A DNA stretch of 64,000 nt from Codonopsis lanceolata (lineage: Eukaryota > Streptophyta > Magnoliopsida > Asterales > Campanulaceae), in the NCBI GenBank assembly GCA_013146195.2, contig CM028377.1:4750239-4814238 (forward strand). The letters run 5' to 3'. Made by a program: the position numbers and the translations under genes. Numbering within the stretch: position 1 is the stretch's first letter; each line of letters opens with the position of its first letter. Positions 20,237-34,311 of this stretch are shown piece after piece. The notes below the pieces were generated by a model. It did no database searches and was not told the DNA's origin. It saw nothing but the letters and a program-made list of their open reading frames with translations.

Positions 20237-23091
20237 TGTAACACCCCGGATTCTTGCATGTGCATTGTGTGCTTGCCTTCATGTTTTCTTGTTGATTATG
20301 AGCATGTTTACTTAGTCTATATATGATTTAGAAATATTCATAAGTCATTCATGAAGCTCTTAACATGTTTAGAATCATGTATGCTTGTTTGTTGAATCGC
20401 CGGTTCGATTGCTTTGTTTTGGCCTTAGCGATTTCCCTCGTTGCTCGTATTGCTTGTATTTCATCGTGCGAAGTGTTCGTTGAGTTCTCGGCCTTGTATT
20501 TAGGTCATAACCATGTTTAAACATGCCTTTTCCATGTCCAAGTTATCCTAGTTTGATTGGTGTTTGATTGGTGTTTGATTCGTTAACCATTCGTCGCATG
20601 ATTCGAGCCTTGTTCTACCTTGTTCCGGTTGTTGTTCGGGTGTGTTTCCGACTTGTTTTGAGTTGGGTTAGACCTTAGAATGGTTGCCCATGAGTTTGGG
20701 ACCATTTAGGACATGTTTAGACCAAGTTCAAGGGCTAGACGATGCGCTCGCATCGAATTTTGATCACTAGCCCGCCTCAAGAGCTGAGAGCATTGCAAAA
20801 TGGCCTTGATCTGGAAATAGGCTCAGAAGCCCAGGCGCCCGCCTGGCCTAGAGTGAGGCGCCCGCCTCAACATCAGGTTTCACCTACGGAAATTTTCCCC
20901 TGTTTTGCTGTTGTATGACTTTTACACCCAAACCCCTATCCAAACCTTTTCTAAACCCCACTTAAACCTCCCTAACCCTCCTTACTTATACCCTAACATC
21001 TCTAACTAGTTTTAAGGATGGATTAAGAGAGCTTTGTTGATCATTTAAACCACAAAATCAGATTTTTAAAGAGACCACAATATCATGACACTTGTCCCAC
21101 TCAATTTTTATACCAATATAAGCCACATTTTCAGATTTTGACCCTCATTCCTCTCCCTCACTCTCCAAAAACGGGATTCATCCTCTCTCAAGCTCTCCCA
21201 TGGCTTCTTGAAGCTATCCTCTTGGTCCTCCATGATCCTTCACTCACTTGCTCAAGCCACCTTCGTTAAAAGTGTAGAGCTTGAAGAGTAGATCACTTTC
21301 AACCGATTAATCTTCTCATTTGCTTTCTTGGGTGTAGAATACAAGTAAGTTACTCCTCTTCTTCTTCTTTTTAGTTCTCATTGACCCTAAGGAAACAAAG
21401 CTTATGATGATTGAGGTCAATGAGGACACATATATGCTTCCTATGCTCTCTTCTTGAGTTTTGAAAATATGAACTTGCTAGGAGCATGTATAGGATGATT
21501 TCTTGCCTATGAAAGTCTATAATACTCTTTCATCTTGACTAATTGAGGTTTTGAACATGTTAGAAACATGTATTATATGTGTTGCTTGAATAAGTGCAAT
21601 ATATGAATGCCCTAATTTGGGCCTACATGATATGTTGTTATGCTATTATGTGTTCTATCCTATAAATTGAACTCTATGATGAATATGAATCACATTGCAA
21701 CGCCTTGGTGAATTTACAACCTTGTTGAACTTAGAAATGGTCTAGGTTGGGTTATGAATCACATAGCTTCAATTTCTCCAAAATTGGGAATTTAGAGAAA
21801 AGACTCAACGGAGTCGAGTCTAGGGAAGAATTGAACATGTTGAACTCTAATTTCAATCCCTACGAAGTTTGGACACCGTTTGATTGGGTTTACTTAATCA
21901 TGAGCTTGGTTTAATTGTTTGCAACAAAGTTGTTGTGTATGATTGGTTTTGAGCAATTAATTGCCTTGACATGTTTTATGGTAGAGATTAATACCCTACT
22001 TGCTCGGATGAGTTCGCTCTTGATTCAATCCTTAATTGGTTTAAGTCAAGTAAATATCTACTTGTGCATCACATTGAGTCCAAATGGCATTATTTGGTTT
22101 GTTTATTACGCCGTGGTGGGACGATGCATCGCCTTCACGAATTGTGAGATTCGTGCTCGCTATGGATCGCCGCACCTGGAACCTCACACACACCTCCATT
22201 GTTGGCCGCAATGGGGAAGTAGCCCCTTTGCCGTATCAATATGTGCCGCATTGGCTTGCTATCTAAATCGAGTACGTTCTTGATGAAAGTCGATGTAATC
22301 ACCGAGCATCGATGTGGCACAATCCAGTATAATAAAGTTTGATGCAGGAGCGACGAAGCGGCCGTGACTATATCATATCCTACTTGTATGATTTATTTTC
22401 CCGCACTTACGTGAATAATGTGCTAAGTGCTATATGATGATCATGTACCATAATTGTGATAAATGCCATGCTATGACATGAACATGCATTTTTGGTAACT
22501 TACTAAGTCTTTCGACTTACCCTATTTGTTTGCTTTGTTTTCCTTAGATCCGAGCCGAGGAGACGGTTCACGCTAGACTCGCCATACTCGCGTTTGGTTG
22601 CTTGCGAGCTAGAAGGTTGCTCTTTTGGGACTTTTAGTAGTTAGACCTTTTGTTTTTGGCAAGGACGTTGGGAAGCAAGTCACTTAGACTTGACTTGGGA
22701 TTTTGTTGTTGTAGTAAACTTGATACTTATAATCTTTTGTATGCCGACTTATATGTCGAGCTTGTTTATATGCTAATGGTTCACTACAGTTTCTTCCGCT
22801 AAAGCTCTTTTAAAGTGTTATTGTTGTTGTTGTCTCCGGCATGTAGTGGCCGTTGAGGTTTTTATAAGCATGTGTTAATATTGTAGGAGTAGTTGTTGGG
22901 TTCCGGCTGTAACGTCGCCGAAGACTTGTTTATTTTAAGTTATTTTCCGGCCAAGTGTAGCCGAGTTGTTAGTTGTATGCAATGTTGCGCCACATGAATT
23001 TTATTATCCTACTTGCGCATTCTTGTGTATCTTGCCTATTTGGACGGCACGACTCGGGATCTCGCATTGGGGTCCGGGTCGGGCTGTCACA
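20237..23091 (+). repeat. 5' LTR of T1
   Basis: 2855 bp, TGTAACACCCC ... GGGCTGTCACA. Near identical to 38693-41552. About 22080-22260 is also similar, in reverse, to the LTRs of T2 (the Met-like GCAATGGGGAAGTAGCCC block), so T1 and T2 are related families. Confidence 0.95.
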
Positions 23092-23093
23092 CT

Positions 23094-23105
23094 TGGCATC
23101 AGAGC
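23094..23105 (+). promoter_or_regulatory. Primer-binding site of T1
   Basis: TGGCATCAGAGC, one change from TGGTATCAGAGC, the usual plant PBS complementary to initiator methionine tRNA. It starts two bases after the LTR. Confidence 0.85.
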
Positions 23106-23202
23106 TATAGGTTAGCTGTCGACCAGGATAGGTTCCATGGCCTAGGTGGGTTGGTTATTTGTGTGTTGATTCTAACGTCGAGTGAATTCTTGTAGAGGTT
23201 CG

Positions 23203-23419
23203 ATGGATAATCCTAGGGATGGCAATGACCGTGGTAGAGGTAGGCCCAGGAGAGGTCCGGTCGAGCCTGAAGCTGAGGTACCGCCGCCACAGAATCTGGT
23301 GGGTCCGGATATGGCAGAATTACACCGTAGGTTGATGGCTTTTCTGGTAGGGGCAGGCCAGGGAGGTCAAGCTGAGGGAGCACCACCACCACCTCGACAG
23401 GAGGAAGTTGTACCACCAC
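23203..23419 (+). pseudogene. gag of T1, N-terminal part (interrupted)
   Basis: ATG at 23203 (MDNPRDGNDRGRGRPRRGP) opens an Arg/Gly/Pro-rich N-terminus that stops at the insertion of T2 after 72 codons and one base. The frame resumes exactly at 34312 once T2 and one ACCAC copy are left out. Confidence 0.85.
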
Positions 23420-26400
23420 TGTGACGACCCGACCCGGACCCCGAGATGGAATACAAGTCAAGTCGTCCAAATAGGACAACAATACAAGCAAAGTCTCAAT
23501 TGTAGAAAACGACGTGACGCAACATTTCAGATGAAGCGACTCGGCACCAAAAGGCCGGAAATTTTTAAAACTTTTTAAACCTGATATAGCAATTTAAGAC
23601 AAGTATATCAATTCATCGGCGACTTTACTACCGGAACCCAACACTACGCAGTTCATGCAAATATACCTCGACGGCTATAACATGCCGGAGAACAACATAA
23701 TTAAATAAGAGCTAAAGTAATGCCCAGCGGAAGTTTTCAAAACAGATGAACCATAAAACAGCTATACAAGGCTCGGCGTACATGCGCCGGCACTCAAAAA
23801 TAGGATACATGAACTACAAGTATAGACATAAATCCCAATAAACCAAATTCCCAAGCAAAGTCTAAATGACTTGCTAAACCCAACGTCCTTACAAAAGAGA
23901 ACAAAACAAGGACATCTCAAAACCACAACCTCGTCGCGTGCGGTCACGGACAAGCGAGAATCCTGCTACACTTCAACGAGCGGTACCTGAACGGCTCGGA
24001 TCTAAAGCAGTAAAAGGGAGGGGGTAAGTCATAAAGACTTTGTGAGTTAACAATTATGCATGTCATGGCATCATGCAGCATACATATCAAGATATCATTT
24101 TTAATATCAAGTCAATCAAAGCGTTCATTTAATAAACACTTAAATCACATATCCATGGTAGCACATTGTTTCACATAAGTGCTATAAAGGTAAACCACAT
24201 AATAGGAGGATATGATATGGAACCGGTGCCGCTACGTAGCTCCTGCAATACACAGCGTTAACATTTCGTGCCAATGATACCCGTGATGAGTGTATCAAAG
24301 TACCGAGTTCTCTACTCGGGTACCGAGCTCTCTACTCGGTTACTAGACTTGCCAATGTGCTCTCTTGGTTACAGCAAAGGGGCTACTTCCCCACTGTGGC
24401 CAACAGTGGAGGCGTGTGTGATAAAAACCCGGTATAACAACCCATCACTATCACGAGTCCCATAACTCGTGACGGCGATGCATTGTCACACCAACGACTC
24501 AATCAAATATGCCAGCTGGACTCATGCAATGCCAAGTAGATGTTTACTCGTCATAAAATCTCAAATAAGGAACAAGTTCGACAAGAGCGAACTTATTCAA
24601 CAAGTAGTTGTTTACTCATTTAAGGAATCACACAAGAATTCGACAAGAGCGAATTCAACATGTCAAATAGATACATTATTCTACAACATGCTCTCAATCA
24701 TGCATTTACTTCACACGATCACATAAACCGCCTAAGAACTCAATTGAGTCTTACAAGCACACATACATCAAGGCATACTCATCAATCCATCTCAAAGTAT
24801 CGTAAGCTAATTCATTAGTCTAACGAACTACATTCATCGTAAGGATTGATTTTGGAGTCGGTATTGTTCATAACTCCCTAATTTCAACTCCGGTGAGTTT
24901 TACTAAAATTCAACCAAGAAGAGTATTGATACTATATGTATCACATTGCCCCTTTCCTAAGTTCTCCGATCATTTAGAACTTGATAACTAAGCCGTTCAT
25001 GTTCTTAAACTAGCCTTAAACACAATCTCGAGTTTCAAACCCTAGTTTCGGTGATTTTGTTAAACCTTGAATTGAACCGAATTCTTTCACAAGAGTTATT
25101 CCCAAGCTTAATACAAACAACATTCATGCTTTAATAAATGTCAAAATCATAACTTCATAGAGATTTCATAAAATCATACTCACATTTTATATGTTGAATT
25201 GAAGGTTGTGTCTTCACAAAAGATGTTCACAATCAACATTAAAACAACTATAATGAAGGGGTCATGCTATTTTGTTTAACATGAAAATCTCAGGGAATTG
25301 TCACTCACCTTAGTCCTATGATTAATGGATGAAAGGTTGATTAAAGAGAGGATTGTAGAAGAGAAGATCAAGCTCTTCGATTTGGCGGTCTCGGCTCGTC
25401 AATCGGACCACCGGATCTCCGGGAAATGGTCTCTCAAGTTGAGCTTCTTCCCAAGGACGAAAATGGAGCTATGTTCAGCCAACAATGGAGTTTTGTGATC
25501 AACAATGGCTGAACAAAGGCTTATATACCTCAAACTAAACCTCAATCCAAGTGAAGGGGGTGAAATGGCTTGCTAGCCATTGATAGATCTCATCCAAGGG
25601 TTTAGGAGGCTTGGACTAAGTCAACAATGAGGGCTTAAGTCTCCAAGGGCGGCCAAGGGGCAAGGGCTAAGTGGTCTTCAACCAAAACTTAAACAAAAAT
25701 CCCGTAAGTGAGATACTGATGACCTTGCGGTCGCAAGGTCATCTCCACCTTGCCTCATGAGGTCTCGAACTTTGCTTCCCCAAGTTCTTTGCCTCTATGC
25801 GGGGGCAAGACCAAACCACCTTGCGATAGCAAGGTCTCCAGGTTGAAAAGCCTTCAAATTTGGCCTAGAATCAACCCCAAACAACCCAAGAAATTCAAGG
25901 GGGGTAAACCAACACTCAAAACACAATCGGAACAGGCTCGAACATCACCCGAAACACATCGAAACAAGTTAGAACATGGCTGGAACCACTCCACAAACGG
26001 CCAGCGAATCAAACACGAGTCAAACCCAACTTAATCTAGGATAGAATGAACATGTATTAGGCTCGTTTAATCATGGTTATAGCTTGTATTCAAGGCCTAG
26101 AACTCAACCGAACTTCTCTCGAGACGAAATGAAGGCAATACAAGCAATGATGTAAAACCGTAAAACACAAACGAAGCTACCAAGCTTCTAAACTCCCAAC
26201 CAAGAACACAACAACTAAGATGAACATAATTAACCTTAGATGCAAAGTACTAAGATTCTCATGAGACTTATTAAGGTGATAACACGTTAATACGAACACC
26301 CGAAACAACAACAACAACAAGGCATGCAACGCATGGAAGACCATTACTCTATTATGATCTCAACCAACTCAATGCCAACAAGATATGAATGAAATGAAGT

Positions 26401-26472
26401 CTCAAATATGTCAAGACATATTATAAACATGTTATAATGATGACAAACATGCAATGGGTTCGGGTTCTCACA
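23420..26472 (-). repeat. 3' LTR of T2
   Basis: 3053 bp. On the plus strand it reads TGTGACGACCCGACCC ... GGTTCTCACA. It matches 31248-34306 with about twenty small differences by eye. Confidence 0.95.
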
Positions 26473-26488
26473 TCCTCCCCCACTTAAA
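26473..26488 (-). promoter_or_regulatory. Polypurine tract of T2
   Basis: TTTAAGTGGGGGAGGA on the minus strand, abutting the 3' LTR. Confidence 0.8.
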
Positions 26489-29400
26489 GGAATTTAGTCC
26501 CTAAATTCATACCAGAAATCTCGAACAAGAAAGGGTATTTCTCTCTCATCTCAAGCTCAGTCTCCCATGTGGCTTCCTCAATATCATGATTCTTCCACAA
26601 GACCTTCACTAAAGGAATCCGCTTGGTCCTCAAGACTTGCTCCTTGGTATCAAGAATCCTCACCGGTTTCTCAACGTAGGAAAGATCGGGCTCAAGGTAA
26701 TCTCCTCATAAGTAAGTAAGGGCGTGTGACTCGTCCTTCAAGTACTTACGAAGCATCGAAACATGAAACACATCATGGACACCCGATATAGGCGGTGGTA
26801 ACGCAAGTCTATAAGCCAAAGAACCAATCCGCTCTAAGATCTCGAGCGGACCAATAAACCTAGGAGAAAGTTTCCCTTTCTTCCCAAACCGCTTAGTACG
26901 CGCCGGGCGATACCTTCAAGAACACAAAGTCACCAACCTGAAACTCAAGATCACGTCTCCGGTTGTCTGCGTAGCTTTTCTGTCTACTCTGTGCTGTAAG
27001 CAATCGGTCTCTAATCAGCTTCACACTCTCAGCTGACTGTAATACCATCTCCGAACCCCATAACTTAGCCTCACCAACCTCATCCCAGCAAATCGGTGAT
27101 CGACACTTACGCCCATACAAAGCCTCGTATGGCGCCATCTCAATGCTTTCGGTGATAGGCTGTTATTATCGCGAACTTCGACCAATGGTAGATGAGAATC
27201 CCAACTACCCTTAAAATCCATAGCACATGCACGTAACATATCCTCCAAAATCTGTATCAATCGCTCGTGACCATCGGTGGCGTGGATGAAAGCGATCTTG
27301 AAATTGACGTACCCAAAGCCTCTGCAAAGAATGCGAGAACCTCGAAGTAAAGGGGTCTCTATCGACACAATGCTAACCGGTACACCATGTAATCTCACAA
27401 TCTCTGAATGTACAACGCGCCAACCGACTCAAGCGTAGGAAATCGCAATAGGGATAAAATGAGAAGACTTAGTCAACCTATCAACGATAACCCAAAGCGC
27501 ATCAAAGCCTCTACGAGTGCGTGGCAACCACGTAACAAAATCCATGGTAATATGCTCCCACTTCCACTCAGGAATCTCAAGTGGTGAAGCAAACCGGCGG
27601 GTCTACGGTGCTCGGCCTTAACCTCGGCACGTCAAACATCTCGAAACATACTCAGCTATCTCCCTCTTCATCCCATTCCACCAAAACTGCCTCTTCAAGT
27701 CACGGTACATCTTAGTACTACCCGGATGTATCGTATACTTGGCCTTGTGAGCCTCATCAAGAACCATACGTTTCACTTCCTCAGAAGAAGGAACGCAAAT
27801 CCTACTCGAAATGTCAAGATCCCATCATTTGTTTATCGCGAACTTCGGGTGTATTATTCTCACCCAATCCATCGATAATCTTCCTCAAATCGGATCGAGC
27901 TTTGAGCTTCCTTGATCAATCCAAACAACACTGGTGTAGCACGAACACTAGCAAAGAGAACACTATGCTCACTCACAACAGGACTCCACTCACGGACATC
28001 CTCGAGCATCTTCCATTCTCTCATCATCAAACATGACATGTAGGATCTCCTACTCAACGCATCCGCAACAACATTCGCTTTCCCCGGATGGTACAAGATA
28101 GTACAATCGTGATCCTTAAGCTTCTCCATCCAACGCCTCTGTCTCATATTTAACTCCTTCCGTGAGAAAAGGTATTTCGAGACTCTTATGATCGTATACA
28201 CCTCAAACTTAGCTCCATAAAGATAGTGTTTCCACTTATGAAGCGCAAAGATAATAGCGCCAACTCAAGATCATGAGTCGGATAATTCTGCTCATACGGT
28301 GACAACTTCCTAGAAGCATACGCAATAACCTTCCCGTTTTGCATAAGCACACAACCCAAGCCTTCCAAAGAAGCGTCACAATAAACCACGAAGTTCTCAC
28401 AACCACTCGGCAAAGCTAAAACAGGAGCGGTAGTCAACCTCCTCTTCAACTCCTGAAAGCTAGTCTCACACTTGTCACTCCAAACAAAAGCAGACTTCTT
28501 CTGAGTAAGATTGGTCATAGGAGTGGCAATCTTAGAAAATCCCTCAATGAACCTACGGTAATAACCCGCCAAGCCCAAGAAACTACGGACTTCGGTCACC
28601 GTACTAGGAGTCTTCCACTTGGTAGCGCCTCAACTTTCGATGGATCCACAAATGATACCATCACTAGACACAACATGCCCAAGAAAAGCAACTTGTTCTA
28701 GCCAGAATGCACACTTGCTAAATTTAGCAAAAAGCTGTTTCTTACGCAACACAGTAAGAACCTCTCTCAAATGATGCTCATGCTCCTCTCGTGACTTCGA
28801 GTACACAAGAATATCATCAATGAACACCACTACAAAGCAATCAAGGTACTCATGAAACACCCTATTCATCAAGTCCATGAAAACGGCAGGCGCGTTTGTC
28901 AACCCAAACGGCATCACAACAAACTCGTAATGGCCATAACGCTGCGAAAGGTCGTCTTCGGGACATCCTCGCGCGAACCCTCAAGCGGTGGTAACCACTC
29001 CTCAAGTCTAACTTGGAATACACAACACCCCAAGGCGATCAAAGAGATCATCAATGTGAGGTAATGGATACTTATTCTTTATAGTAACTTTGGTTCAAGC
29101 GGCGATAGTCAATGCATAACCGCAAACTACCATCCTTCTTCTTCACAAACAAAACCGGTGCACCCCACGGAGACACACTCGGTTTAATAAACTCTCTATC
29201 AAGCAGTTCCTGCAACTGCTCCTTCAACTCTCTCAACTCAGCTGGAGCCATCCTATAAGGTGCTCTAGAGATAGGTGAAGTACCGGGCAATAACTCAATG
29301 CAAAACTCTAACTCTCGGTCGGGAGGTAATGCATAATCAGTCGAAAAGACATCCGGAAATTCATTAACTACCGGCACATCCTCTATACTAACAGTAGACA

Positions 29401-30043
29401 TGCTAGTATCAAGCACACAAGCAATATACCCAGTACACCCCTGAGATAGCAGTTTTCTAGCCCGCAAAGCAGAAATAACATGTATACCTCTCATAGCATG
29501 ATCGCCAATAAACACAAACTCCGGAATTCCGGGCATGGCAAAAGTAACCCTCTTGCGACGGCAATCTACTAAAGCATGGTAAACACATAGCCAATCCATA
29601 CCCAATATCACATCAAAATCCCGGATAGGCAATACTACCAAATCCGCATGCAAAACCCGATCACAAACAAGTACATCGCAACCCCTATAAACCTCAGATG
29701 CAAGCATACAATCACCCAACGGTGTAGACACCTCAAGCACATAAGGCAATTGAGCAGGCAATACGCATAAATGATCAATAAAATGAGATGCGACATATGA
29801 ATGAGTAGACCCCGGATCTATAAGAACTCGAGCTCTATGACCGAAAACTGAGAGTGTACCTCCAATCACTGAAGTAGACTCAGGAACCCCACGCTGATCA
29901 AGCGCAAATACACGTGCCTGCGCCTTCGGTCTCCCATCACTATCCCTCTTGTTCCCTGACTGTGGAACAGAACCCACTGACTGGCTAGCACCAGACTTAG
30001 GACAATCTCTCCTCAAATGACCCGTCTCCCCACACCGTGACAC
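26489..30043 (-). pseudogene. pol of T2: protease, RT, RNase H, integrase, decayed
   Basis: Protease and the start of RT are open at 30043-29072: a CCHC knuckle (CGETGHLRRDCP), LIDPGSTHSYV at the aspartate site, then FIKPSVSPWGAP. RT resumes at 28917 (MPFGLTNAPAVF, then VFIDDILVYSK). RNase H lies at 28599-27860 (YCDASLEGLGCV, YHPGKANVVADALSR). Integrase parts are at 27398-26893 (APYEALYGRKCRSP). The C-terminal chromodomain region (26890-26489) has many stops. At least seven frame changes are visible. Confidence 0.85.
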
Positions 30044-31136
30044 TTAGCGCCTTAGTCCAACATTGCAATCAAGCTGCGTGCCCGTGCGACAATGAGAACA
30101 GACTACTGAACTGTTCTTCTGTCCCTGCCCCTGAGAAGATGGAGCGCGACTATCCCGACTCTCGACGGCGTCGGTGTCCCCAGGCTGGCATGCGCCATGG
30201 CCACCGTTGCGACGGTTGCCCCTACGATCAGACCGATTACCCGAACTCTGGCCTCTCCCAGAATGCTGCGAGGCCCCCTGCGATGACTGATGCTGCTGTG
30301 AAGACTGCACAGAAGGCTTCGGCCTGTGCTCCTCAATATCTCTCTCTATCTCATAGGCACGATCTACCGCGCCCCGATAATCAGTCAACTGAAGAGACAA
30401 AAGCTGCCTCCTAAACTCTGTCTTCAAGCCCTTAACGAACTTGAGAACCCTCTGAGGCTCATCTGGTACAAGATGCGCACAATACCGCGACAACTCAGTG
30501 AACTTAGACGAATACTGAGCTACGGTCATAAAACCCTGCTCCAAGTCTTGGAACTCCTTCTCTCTCCTCTGCCTCACTACCATAGGGACATATGAAGCCC
30601 TGAACTCCCTCTCAAAGTTAGGCCACACTCTAGGGACCCCATTCAGATTCCAGCTAGCAAGCAAGACTTTCCACCAATGGTTGGCGGCTCCCCTCAGCTT
30701 ATAAACTGCTAGCACAACCCTCTCTTCCTCAGTGCAGTCCAGAGCTGCAAAAATCTTCTCTAAGTCCTCAAGCCACAACTCAGCAATACTGGCATCAGAC
30801 TCACCCTCAAAAGATGGAGGTTTCATCTTCAAGAATCTCTCTAAAATAGCGTTGTTCCTCCCTCTAGGATCAACAGGCACATCATTACGAGGTGGCGGCT
30901 GCCTCACCTCGTGGTGGTGGTGGTGGTGGAACTCCTCCTGGCTGACCTCCCTGGGCCATCTCATTCATAAAGGCAAGCATACGGCGATACATGTCCGCCA
31001 TCTGCGCATTAGGGTCAACCTGCTCCTGCTGAGGAGGTCTATCACCCTGTCTATCCTCTCTGTCACCTCGACCAACACCGCCTCCCTGGCTAGGACCAGT
31101 ACCTCCGGTATTCGTACCGTGTCTAGTCTCCACCAT
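30044..31136 (-). pseudogene. gag of T2, one frameshift
   Basis: Starts at 31136 (MVETRHGTNTGGTGPSQGGG); the frame changes near 30900 within a His-rich run. It continues through the retrotransposon gag domain (ERFLKMKPPSFEGESD, FTELSRYCAHLVPDE) to the zinc knuckle (CSHCRTGTQ, disrupted). It matches gag of T1 in layout. Confidence 0.85.
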
Positions 31137-31233
31137 TGTGAACCTATAAGAAATCACTCGACGTTAGAAATCACACATAGAACCAACCCACCTAGGCCAT
31201 GGAACCTATCCTGGCCGATAGCTAACCTATAAA

Positions 31234-31245
31234 GCTCTGATACCA
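31234..31245 (-). promoter_or_regulatory. Primer-binding site of T2
   Basis: TGGTATCAGAGC on the minus strand, the exact plant initiator-Met tRNA complement, two bases inside the 5' LTR. Confidence 0.92.
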
Positions 31246-31247
31246 AC

Positions 31248-34200
31248 TGTGACGACCCGACCCGGACCCCGAGATGGAATCACAAGTCAAGTCGTCCAAA
31301 TAGGACAACAATACAAGCAAAGTCTCAATTGTAGAAAACGACGTGACGCAACATTTCAGATGAAGCGCGACTCGGCACCAAAAGGCCGGAAATTTTTAAA
31401 ACTTTTTAAACCTGATATAGCAATTTAAGACAAGTATATCAATTCATCGGCGACTTTACTACCGGAACCCAACACTACGCAGTTCATGCAAATATACCTC
31501 GACGGCTATAACATGCCGGAGAACAACATAATTAAATAAGAGCTAAAGTAATGCCCAGCGGAAGTTTTCAAAACAGATGAACCATAAAACAGCTATACAA
31601 GGCTCGGCGTACATGCGCCGGCACTCAAAAATAGGATACATGAACTACAAGTATAGACATAAATCCCAATAAACCAAATTCCCAAGCAAAGTCTAAATGA
31701 CTTGCTAAACCCAACGTCCTTACAAAAGAGAACAAAACAAGGACATCTCAAAACCACAACCTCGTCGCGTGCGGTCACGGACAAGCGAGAATCCTGCTAC
31801 ACTTCAACGAGCGGTACCTGAACGGCTCGGATCTAAAGCAGTAAAAGGGAGGGGGTAAGTCATAAAGACTTTGTGAGTTAACAATTATGCATGTCATGGC
31901 ATCATGCAGCATACATATCAAGATATCATTTTTAATATCAAGTCAATCAAAGCGCGCTCATTTAATAAACACTTAAATCACATATCCATGGTAGCACATT
32001 GTTTCACATAAGTGCTATAAAGGTAAACCACATAATAGGAGGATATGATATGGAACCGGTGCCGCTACGTAGCTCCTGCAATACACAGCGTTAACATTTC
32101 GTGCCAATGATACCCGTGATGAGTGTATCAAAGTACCGAGTTCTCTACTCGGGTACCGAGCTCTCTACTCGGTTACTAGACTTGCCAATGTGCTCTCTTG
32201 GTTATAGCAAAGGGGCTACTTCCCCACTGTGGCCAACAGTGGAGGCGTGTGTGATAAAAACCCGGTATAACAACCCATCACTATCACGAGTCCCATAACT
32301 CGTGACGGCGATGCATTGTCACACCAACGACTCAATCAAATATGCCAGCTGGACTCATGCAATGCCAAGTAGATGTTTACTCGTCATAAAATCTCAAATA
32401 AGGAACAAGTTCGACAAGAGCGAACTTATTCAACAAGTAGTTGTTTACTCATTTAAGGAATCACACAAGAATTCGACAAGAGCGAATTCAACATGTCAAA
32501 TAGATACATTATTCTACAACATGCTCTCAATCATGCATTTACTTCACACGATCACATAAACCGCCTAAGAACTCAATTGAGTCTTACAAGCACACATACA
32601 TCAAGGCATACTCATCAATCCATCTCAAAGTATCGTAAGCTAATTCATTAGTCCAACGAACTACATTCATCGTAAGGATTGATTTTGGAGTCGGTATTGT
32701 TCATAACTCCCTAATTTCAACTCCTGTGAGTTTTACTAAAATTCAACCAAGAAGAGTATTGATACTATATGTATCACATTGCCCTTCCTAAGTTCTCCGA
32801 TCATTTAGAACTTGATAACTAAGCCGCTCATGTTCTTAAACTAGCCTTAAACACAATCTCGAAGTTTCAAACCCTAGTTTCGGTGATTTTGTTAAACCTT
32901 GAATTGAACCGAATTCTTTCACAAGAGTTATTCCCAAGCTTAATACAAACAACATTCATGCTTTAATAAATGTCAAAATCATAACTTCATAGAGATTTCA
33001 TAAAATCATACTCACATTTTATATGTTGAATTGAAGGTTGTGTCTTCACAAAAGATGTTCACAATCAACATTAAAACAACTATAATGAAGGGGTCATGCT
33101 ATTTTGTTTAACATGAAATTCTCAGGGAATTGTCACTCACCTTAGTCCTATGATTAATGGATGAAAGGTTGATTAAAGAGAGGATTGTAGAAGAGAAGAT
33201 CAAGCTCTTCGATTTGGCGGTCTCGGCTCGTCAATCGGACCACCGGATCTCCGGGAAATGGTCTCTCAAGTTGAGCTTCTTCCCAAGGACGAAAATGGAG
33301 CTATGTTCAGCCAACAATGGAGTTTTGTGATCAACAATGGCTGAACAAAGGCTTATATACCTCAAACTAAACCTCAATCCAAGTGAAGGGGGTGAAATGG
33401 CTTGCTAGCCATTGATAGATCTCATCCAAGGGTTTAGGAGGCTTGGACTAAGTCAACAATGAGGGCTTAAGTCTCCAAGGGCGGCCAAGGGCAAGGGCTA
33501 GGTGGTCTTCAACCAAAACTTAAACAAAAATCCCGTAAGTGAGATACTGATGACCTTGCGGTCGCAAGGTCATCTCCACCTTGCCTCCGCAAGGTCTCCA
33601 GAACTTTGCTTCCCCAAGTTGCTGCCTCCTATGCGGGGGCAAGACCAAACCACCTTGCGATAGCAAGGTCTCCAGGTTGAAAAGCCTTCAAATTTGGCCT
33701 AGAATCAACCCCAAACAACCCAAGAAATTCAAGGGGGTAAACCAACACTCAAAACACAATCGGAACAGGCTCGAACATCACCCGAAACACATCCGAAACA
33801 AGTTAGAACATGGCTGGAACCACTCCACAAACGGCCAACGAATCAAACACGAGTCAATCCCAACTTAATCTAGGATAGAATGAACATGTATTAGGCTCGT
33901 TTAATCATGGTTATAGCTTGTATTCAAGGCCTAGAACTCAACCGAACTTCTCTCGAGACGAAATGAAGGCAATACAAGCAATGATGTAAAACCGTAAAAC
34001 ACAAACGAAGCTACGAAGCTTCTAAACTCCCAACCAAGAACACAACAACTAAGATGAACATAATTAACCTTAGATGCAAAGTACTAAGATTCTCATGAGA
34101 CTTATTAAGGTGATAACACGTTAATACGAACACCCGAAACAACAACAACAACAAGGCATGCAACGCATGGAAGACCATTACTCTATTATGATCTCAACCA

Positions 34201-34306
34201 ACTCAATGCCAACAAGATATGAATGAAATGAAGTCTCAAATATGTCAAGACATATTATAAACATGTTATAATGATGACAAACATGCAATGGGTTCGGGTT
34301 CTCACA
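31248..34306 (-). repeat. 5' LTR of T2
   Basis: 3059 bp; see the 3' LTR. It includes an inverted repeat around ACCTTGCGGTCGCAAGGT at about 33553. Confidence 0.95.
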
Positions 34307-34311
34307 ACCAC

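Larger units (their letters stand above)
23420..34306 (-). mobile_element. T2: Tekay/Del-type element nested in gag of T1
   Basis: LTRs 31248-34306 (5') and 23420-26472 (3'), PBS 31234-31245, gag 31136-30044, pol remnants 30043-26489, polypurine tract 26473-26488. ACCAC is duplicated at 23415-23419 and 34307-34311. Coding is broken by many small indels although the LTR pair is almost identical. Confidence 0.95.
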
